Positions 57,160 through 64,000 of a stretch of DNA of 64,000 bases are shown one piece after another. The stretch is from contig NC_086378.1 in assembly GCF_036588685.1 (NCBI RefSeq), positions 77,455,127 through 77,519,126 of the forward strand, in the 5' to 3' direction. Origin of the DNA: Mytilus trossulus (taxonomy: Eukaryota > Mollusca > Bivalvia > Mytilida > Mytilidae). Below the pieces are notes generated by a model that had not been told where the DNA came from, did no database searches, and was given only the letters and a program-made list of their open reading frames with translations. Every line of letters begins with the position of its first letter. Within the stretch, counting starts at the first letter, position 1. Position numbers and translations under genes: made by a program.

Positions 57160-59454
57160 AGTAATGAAATCGTTTCTTTCCCCTGTCTCATGTAACCCCA
57201 CGATCTTTGTTTATTTTGAAAGTTGTTGACCTACAAATTAAAGTATTGTATGTTGATGTTTAAATCATCTACAGTAAACAATATTATGTTTAGATTTAAC
57301 AAATACAAATTTGTAATTAGTGCACGATCTCTAAGAATGATTAAAATAACCAGTGAACTGGTGAAGGATATCCCTGCTTCTTCCAAGAATGACGTCACTA
57401 TAAAATACAATGTAGGTTGGATATATTTAGAATATCTCGTCATACTAATTTTTCCGGATTGTAAAATAAACGTAAATAGTGTAAAGGAGAGTTCAAGATA
57501 CGATAATTTCGTGAGAAACAGAAGGGAAATGTGTAAAAAAGTGTTTAAAGTCAAACTATTCATTTCTGGGTCGTCTACATTCATTTCTGGGTCGTCTCCT
57601 CTTCAATCTTAGTAAGATTTGTTGGGGGGTTTTCCAAACTATAACATGTATAAAAACAAAATGAATGATGCGAGGGAGTGTCACTCTGGTCAACCCCATA
57701 GGGGATTGACGGCTTGAAGCCGTCTTTCCCCAAAAACTTAAGTGTTCTTATCATAAGCATATATATGTAACTTTTTTCATTTGCAGTAGTTTTTATATAT
57801 TTCATTCAGTTTCTGTTGTTAGGGCTGCTTCATTAAAATATATACTAGACCAAGTTGTGCTGGATCTCATTTTTGTGGGTGTAAAGTACATCATGGTACA
57901 GTGAAAATATGAGTGAATTCTAAGTCTTAATTCACCTCTAATGGTGATTACCCCATTTTAAAAGTGCCTTCCATGGCATGTGTACGGTACAAAGAAAGTG
58001 TAACAAAAAAAACCCACCCACCAAACAGCACATAATTATTAGATTTTTAACAATCACAGTGGTTTTTAATATTCAAAATAAATGAAAAAAAATAAGTAAC
58101 TGAATCTATCAGCTAAACTGATCTGATTTTAAAAACAGATAAACAAAATATATCATCATATTGCTTTTATATATTTTTTTTATTATCAAGAACAGATTTA
58201 TTGAGTTTTATAGAATTGATATATATTCAAAGAAAAAGTCTGTAATCCAATGTTTACTTATTGTGCACCACAATTAGAGTAAGAAAACTTTTTAAACTGA
58301 TGAAATGACTCACAGACAAGAAAATTATAATGTCCCCTACCATCAGTGGTGAGGCTTGAAATAAGTAATCTTCAGATTTCAGTTCATTGTGTTGGCAATT
58401 AATCCATTTAAAGTAATAAATGTATTAAAAATCAATAATTCATATGTACAACAAAATGACATTTTCACATTTGTTTGATTTTTTGGCATATGTTTAAAAT
58501 TCGTTGTTGTATGATCTAATAGCTTTAAATATATGAACTAAGAAAATATTCTACACATTCATGACATTGCAACCCTGGTGATTATCAAGCTATTAAAAAT
58601 ACTGAAATTGTTTCTTATAATCAGCTTGAAAAATACCATTTCTGACAATTCATTATGAAACATAAAATGTTAGATTTAAACAATACCTACCCCCCTCTCC
58701 CACCAAAAAAATAAAATAAACAAAAAAACATATTTTATTGGAATGCTATCAAAATACAAATTTTGTAAGAAATTGTTAAAAAAAATCAAGCTTCTTTTTT
58801 TTTTTAATTATGGGGTGTTATATGAGATGGAGAACAATTCAAATTATATTACAAAAATAATTAAAGTCCTTGAAAACACATAAAAATAGTAACTTTCAAG
58901 GTAATGAGTTCCAGAATTTTTAATTCATACCATTCATAAATGATTTCATACTTTAGTCCCTGTTCATATTAAAAAGAAAGACCTGAATTTTAATTTTATA
59001 TCTTAAAGCTATCAGACTGTTTTATAATTGAAGACCCCCTTCTTAGTATTTCTTTCATTTTCTTCTCTCTAATTAAAACTAAAATGTCATGTGATCTTTC
59101 TTATACATAATCTTGTGATGGTATTGTTTGCCTTAGTTTGATAATATTACAACCATTGATTTTTTTTAACATATTGAATGCAAAGATTTTGGTGGTTTGT
59201 AATTAACTATTCTCTTGAAAAATTTATAATTCAAACTCACTTCTCCTAATTGACTGTCAAATTTTCATATCTATTTCCATTGTCAGAATACTTACTAGAA
59301 AAATCCTAAGCCTTGAAAACAAAACATATATGTCTTCAGACATTCCCAAAGCCTGCTGGTAGTTTAAAGGCTTTTAACTCTGATAACCCAAAAGATTAAT
59401 TTAGAACACATTACTGTATATAGTTTTCCAATTTCCAACGAGATATTCTTTGAT
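57160..59454. other. 3' flank of the Q-rich gene, no coding exon supported
   Basis: Two overlapping open frames on opposite strands at 57223-57612 have no support. A small duplication, ATTCATTTCTGGGTCGTCT, occurs twice at 57560-57598. Several TTTATT (AATAAA on minus) are present, so part may be 3' UTR. Confidence 0.4.
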
Positions 59455-60038
59455 CTAAAACTGATTTTGATTGAAAGGAAAACTTGGCTGATTACCCATC
59501 TGACTTTGTCCTGGAGGCATCTGACCTCCCATTTGTCCATGCCCTATAGGAGGCATTTGACCTCCCATTTGACCTTGAGGCATCTGATTGCCCATTTGAC
59601 TTTGTGACATTGGATTGTCCATCTGACTAGGATTAGGACCTCCCATCTGACTGGGACCTTGCATTGGAGGTCCATTTGGTCCTTGTCCAGGCATCTGGTT
59701 TGCCGGTCCTGACATGTTACTCTGAGAACCCATCTGACTTGCAGTTGGACCCATTGATCCTTGACTAGGCATTTTTTGGGGTGCAGATCCACTCATCATA
59801 CTTTGATTCGGCATCTGCCCTCCCATTGACCCCTGACCTTGTGGAATCTGACCTGGTGCTCTATTATACATGGCAAACCTTGGATCCTGTCCCTGGTGAC
59901 CACTGTACTGTTGATTAGGCATGTTAGGAGTTTGATTGTAACCTTGACCTTGTGGAAAATTCTGTTGTCCGCCTTGAGGAAAAGATCCCTGTTGATTTCC
60001 AAACTGGTTGCCTTGGTAACCTTGTTGACCATACTGAC
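59455..60038 (-). CDS. terminal exon of a Q/G/M/P-rich low-complexity protein
   Basis: The acceptor TTCTTTGTAG precedes 60038. Two bases complete a codon, then 193 codons run to TAG (forward CTA 59455-59457). The sequence is built of QYGQQGYQGNQFGNQQG and then repeats of GQMPxxQMG / SQMGNQ, ending PFNQNQF. This is a disordered, prion-like C-terminal region. Composition resembles the QPGY-rich tails of SS18-type chromatin factors and N-terminal regions of ARID1, but low complexity makes the assignment unsafe. Earlier exons should lie above 60040, possibly outside the window. The repeats sit on the coding strand and keep frame, so the exon is probably real. Confidence 0.7.
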
Positions 60039-60199
60039 CTACAAAGAAATAAAGTTTAATTCATTTCAGATGAAAACAGATAAGTGATTATTGTCAAATT
60101 TCAAAATATACTTAAAACACCTTAATCTGAGAAGTGAAGACTAAATAGGGAATATAATTGTGTATACTGTAGGATGCCAATTTTGTATTTGCAAAACTA

Positions 60200-62671
60200 C
60201 CAATAATACACTAGTTCAGGGAAAGCTTGTTCGCGACCTAGAATTCTGAGTGGGTCAAGCGTTTAATTAAAATTCATACGAGAATATGCGAGATATGGAT
60301 GAACTGGGGGCAAAGTCATATATGGTACACATCAATATTCGATGTTTAATAGGTGTTAATTAGGACACCCGCCGCTTTCCCGTTTACCTGTGAAGTCGTT
60401 GAGTGTCATCTGTTTTTTGTTTGTTTATGTTTATATTAAAAAAAGTAAAACAAAAATATTGTGAAAAATTTCGAACCATAGTGTTTGAAAATAATGGAAA
60501 AAAATTGGAAAAGACATTTGAAATTACAGCTTGCAAATAACCAAAAACGAAATATTTGACAAAGAAGGACCTCTTAAGAAGGAATGAGATCCTTCAAGTC
60601 ACTGGAGGCTGTTTAGAACTTTGAGGAAGTTTATGTGCAGAAATATCATTTCTGGCGATTGAGAATAATTTCCAGAAACATGCTGGTGTAATGGAATTAA
60701 TTGACAAAACAGTATATCATACCAGCTGATCATACACTGGTGACACTACATTATTTATTCTGTTTAGCTTTTGTCGGGAAAATAGAGATAAGCAATCTAA
60801 ACCATATAATTGTCATGTAAAACGGAGCTTTTTAAAATGTTGATGCTGGTCATCACACATAGTTGCAATGAATGATATTATGCGATGTATTCAATAAAAA
60901 AATAACTATGGGTTCATAAATGTTATGCTTTCAATATTGTATAAAGAATCTGATCGCTAAAACTTGGAACAGTTTATATGTTCCTTGTTCAAACCATGAA
61001 AAATAAGTTCCCATAAAATCAAACAGCTATAGGTCGTCATACGGAATGAAACTATTAGCCAAAAAGCCGCACCCACTTATAAGATATATAGAATGCCTTT
61101 ACTCTGACTGTTGCATTTTGAACAAACGAGTACAGTCCAGCGCAATGTAGAACAAAATAGTTTCAATATTCATATATCATTATCATGATCTTGACCTGCA
61201 TGCATATATGCATTTAACTTGCAACTGGACGTTTAAACAAAACGGTTATTGATGACTGCATGAAAATATTTAACCTCATACAAAACATGAAATTAACTGT
61301 TTAGGAAAAACGAAGTCCATCTAGTAGTAAAATACGGAAAATGTAAATAAATATTTGCAAAATTTTGCCCTGGATATATACTGAATTTTGGACATAAAGA
61401 AGCTTCTCCCCCAAAATCCTGAAATTCCATTATGTTTAACAACGATTTTGATGTGAAACAAAACTTTAACCACAGTCTGAACCTAAATGCTGAAGTAATC
61501 GGCGGAATCTATGATCGCTTAGTATCGCTTTAGGTAAGTGTCCCTTTCGCGAAACTTGTCAAAAAGAAGGATCATGTATGCCAAAAGATCCAAGTAAGCA
61601 GCTATTTCACTCATAAATCCTTTAGACCTCATTGCTTTTGACAAAATGACAACAATTGTTTTCTTTTTGTCCAAAAGGGGGGAGGGTAGCAACAGTAATA
61701 TAACATTATTTTTTCGCATTTAGTATCATTTTTCTACCTACTTACGTGAATTTTCTGACACAAAACAAATATACGACAGAACTGTTCATTTGATGTATGT
61801 AATCAAATGTCAAACTATATATGTATATATATATATGTGTGAAAATTAATTTACTTTCTGAAGGTACAACAACAAAAAGTGTCTTTTTCTGTTTAAAATC
61901 TTAATAAATTTCATTGAAATTAACTAGATATTCTGATTACAATATCATGTATGCTTCACAATATATCAAAAAAAAATGCTGCACGACCCATGCAGATACC
62001 CTTCCTTTAAAAAATTGTCAATATCCGATGCATTTGAATTAAGCACCAAAAAATTATGTAAATTTAATACACGCATGCAATCAGGGATAGCATTTTGAAT
62101 ATATATGTTAATGGTACCTAACTGTCAGAACATGATTAGGATTTTTAAGGGTATATTAATTGTGTCCAACTGTCGCCTGGTGAGATTAATAGTTTTAGGT
62201 AAAACTTTATCATACCATATGGCCTAGGTGTTGATTGGCTTTTATTGTTATGACCAAAGATCAGTACCTTTTATGAATATAAAGACAATCTGCTAAATGA
62301 ACATCACAGCACGAATCTGTCCATTTTTGCATGAAGGTAACACTCAAAGTCAGGTGACATATATCAAACCATTCCTTTTGTAATTTTTGTATTCACAAAC
62401 GATATATATACATGTAAACCAGTATTTGCGTAGCGGCACACTTAGATTAAATGTTGAAGTTAGTCGTTATCTGAATACTCAAAGAGAAAATATAATATGT
62501 TGCAATATATATGTTTTGGAGGACAAATATCATTTTGTTTTATCATGTCCAACGTATAGACTTTTATATTTATTCTACTGTTCTTGGCCCCCAGTTTATC
62601 AAATCTCGTATCTAATTAGTTGATCGATCTTGCACATGCGCATTGTTTCCCTGAACTAGTGTATTGATTGG
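60200..62671. mobile_element. possible 2.4-kb DNA element with CACTAG inverted ends
   Basis: CCAATAATACACTAGTTCAG then GGAAA at 60200-60224 has an inverted partner TTTCCCTGAACTAGTGTATT then GATTGG at 62646-62671. The ends are similar to CACTA, but the match continues outside the CACTA box, so the true ends may lie further out. The interior has no transposase frame that I recognise. Confidence 0.45.
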
Positions 62672-62830
62672 CAGATTGGCATTGATTTCTAAAACTTGTA
62701 CATGACACTGGTGGTATAAACTTGATCTCATAATAATCTGGCAAGACACAAAAACTCTTACAAAAGCAGACAGACAAACTTGAATAAAGTTGCAATGTCC
62801 CCTAAACTATGCTGTGTTTGGAGTAATTAA

Positions 62831-63494
62831 GGTAGCAATGAACAGTTAAGAAAAAGTACTAAAATTTGCCCTTATGAATTTTACCATTCCCTTTTCATTG
62901 CTTTCTTGCAATATCAAGCTTACTGTTTGTGTCATATATGGGCATATGTATGGAATCAGAATCTTCCATATATTTTATTTCCAGTATATAAAATTGTAAA
63001 ATATAATTTCTTTTTGGTGTATCCATGGCAACAATCTGCATCAATTTGTTATAAAATATTGCAAAAAGGGGGGGAAAAGATGTCACATATTTCCCCAAAA
63101 TTTGGCTAAAATTAGAATTTCAATCGCTTGAAGTAATACCTTTTCTGAAACTGTGTACATATACCATTCAGCAAATCCAATGAAAATCATATGTCTTTCG
63201 TCTCATTTTTTTGTAAAATTGCGTCAAAAACTTCGTGTAGAAAAAGAGTGTTTGTAAACAGTACAGTAATTTCTGGACCGATGGTCGGTCTAGCTATGAA
63301 AATACGGACTGTCAAACAGAAAACAGCCCATAAAACATGTAAAAAATAATCTTGATGCTCTTATAAACCATCTTTGAAGGCTAAATTAGCACTCATCTGT
63401 CTTAAAATGAATTTTATTACACAATAACTTTCCTATTTGAAAAATCCACAGGGGCCATAATGCGAAACTAAACTCCTAACTGTGTATTGCTACC
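62831..63494. mobile_element. 664-bp TTAA-flanked non-autonomous element
   Basis: Starts GGTAGCAATGAACAGTTA and ends TAACTGTGTATTGCTACC, flanked by TTAA at 62827-62830 and 63495-63498. Imperfect inverted ends of about 18 bp. No transposase. Similar in build to 54143-54729 and 31498-31705, but with a different terminus. Confidence 0.8.
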
Positions 63495-63499
63495 TTAAT

Positions 63500-64000
63500 A
63501 GTAAATATTTTTTTCAAATTCTCCCTTTTAAATTATTTTCTGAGTTCTGCTAGCTAAAACGAGTAAAATGGCCTTTTATTTTTGAAAATTGGTTGAGTAA
63601 TGAATATTTTATGAAGGTTAGCAGTTGACACTGAAACGCGACAAAAACTGATTTTAAGAAAGGTGCCAAGTCAAAGTGTAAAATCTTGTCTCTACCTCAA
63701 TTTTTAGCCAAATTTTAAAAACTGTACCTCTTTTGTCAGTTTTTTTATGTTGAATATCATAATAAGATCTCTGATGATGCAACATTGTACAAAATTTAGC
63801 AATTTTAAGCATAAAAATGTTAATCTTTATGCTTATTCCATACCAAAGACTTGATTAAAAAACTTGGTGATAGGGAATCAATTTCTTACATCTGATTCAA
63901 CTATACATTTAATATATGCCAAAATGTAACATGAAATCTTGATAAAAACAATAACTTGATATATTCGCAAGAAAAAAACCAACGCGTTCAATACTTAGGC
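63500..64000. other. gene-free end of window
   Basis: AT-rich, with no exon or repeat that I can support. Confidence 0.4.

Noticed and set aside
57223..57612. Overlapping open frames on both strands (129 and 117 codons)
   Set aside because: Mutually overlapping, AT-biased, no recognised motif or splice context; cannot both be real and neither is supported.
1..64000. tRNA, rRNA or other structured RNA genes
   Set aside because: I saw no cloverleaf-like set with A and B boxes; several TE hairpins could mimic stems, but none fit.

Overview
This is AT-rich eukaryotic DNA with intron-split genes and a very high load of transposable elements. The repeat types (pearl-like/Helitron-like elements with short tandem cores, TTAA and TA MITEs, a DIRS retrotransposon and a Penelope-like retroelement) point to a bivalve mollusc. 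A marine mussel (Mytilus-like) is the best guess, inferred from repeat style rather than proved. No prokaryotic features are present.

Host genes, left to right: (1) the last coding exon of an unrecognised acidic/charged protein (651-1341, +). (2) A two-exon gene for a type II membrane protein with an FkbM-type methyltransferase domain (7635-9469, +). (3) A 13-exon gene on the minus strand (24046 down to 11811) that I identify as the kinetochore protein CENP-T; all exon phases join into 1034 codons plus stop. (4) A four-exon gene for nuclear transport factor 2 (NTF2/NUTF2; 28318-32478, +; 132 aa). (5) A probable short C-terminal exon of an unknown gene (55566-55680, -). (6) A Q/G/M/P-rich terminal exon (59455-60038, -) whose remaining exons lie elsewhere, possibly beyond the window.

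Mobile and repeat DNA: a 91-bp satellite of about 24 units (2096-4290); pearl-like elements with tandem cores (one with an exact 147-bp period); a 0.93-kb hAT-like element; several MITE families with TA, TAA or TTAA target duplications; and a fold-back transposon with a perfect 9-bp target duplication, a nested LINE 3' end and a 42-bp perfect palindrome. From 36.2 to 52 kb is a retroelement nest. A decayed Penelope-like element with an N-terminal GIY-YIG region (Naiad-type layout), preceded head-to-tail by the 3' end of another copy, is split by an almost intact 5.6-kb DIRS element; beyond lie a ruined second DIRS copy and more Penelope 3' ends.

The most interesting observations are: CENP-T carries three N-terminal TPR[ST]-type motifs, a duplicated exon pair and a roughly 15-unit array of LTPSRRT-like repeats that reads as a string of CDK sites; NTF2 intron 3 opens with ten tandem copies of its own 5' splice site, interrupted by a TTAA MITE; and the DIRS element keeps its circle-junction (ICR) architecture with all visible catalytic residues.
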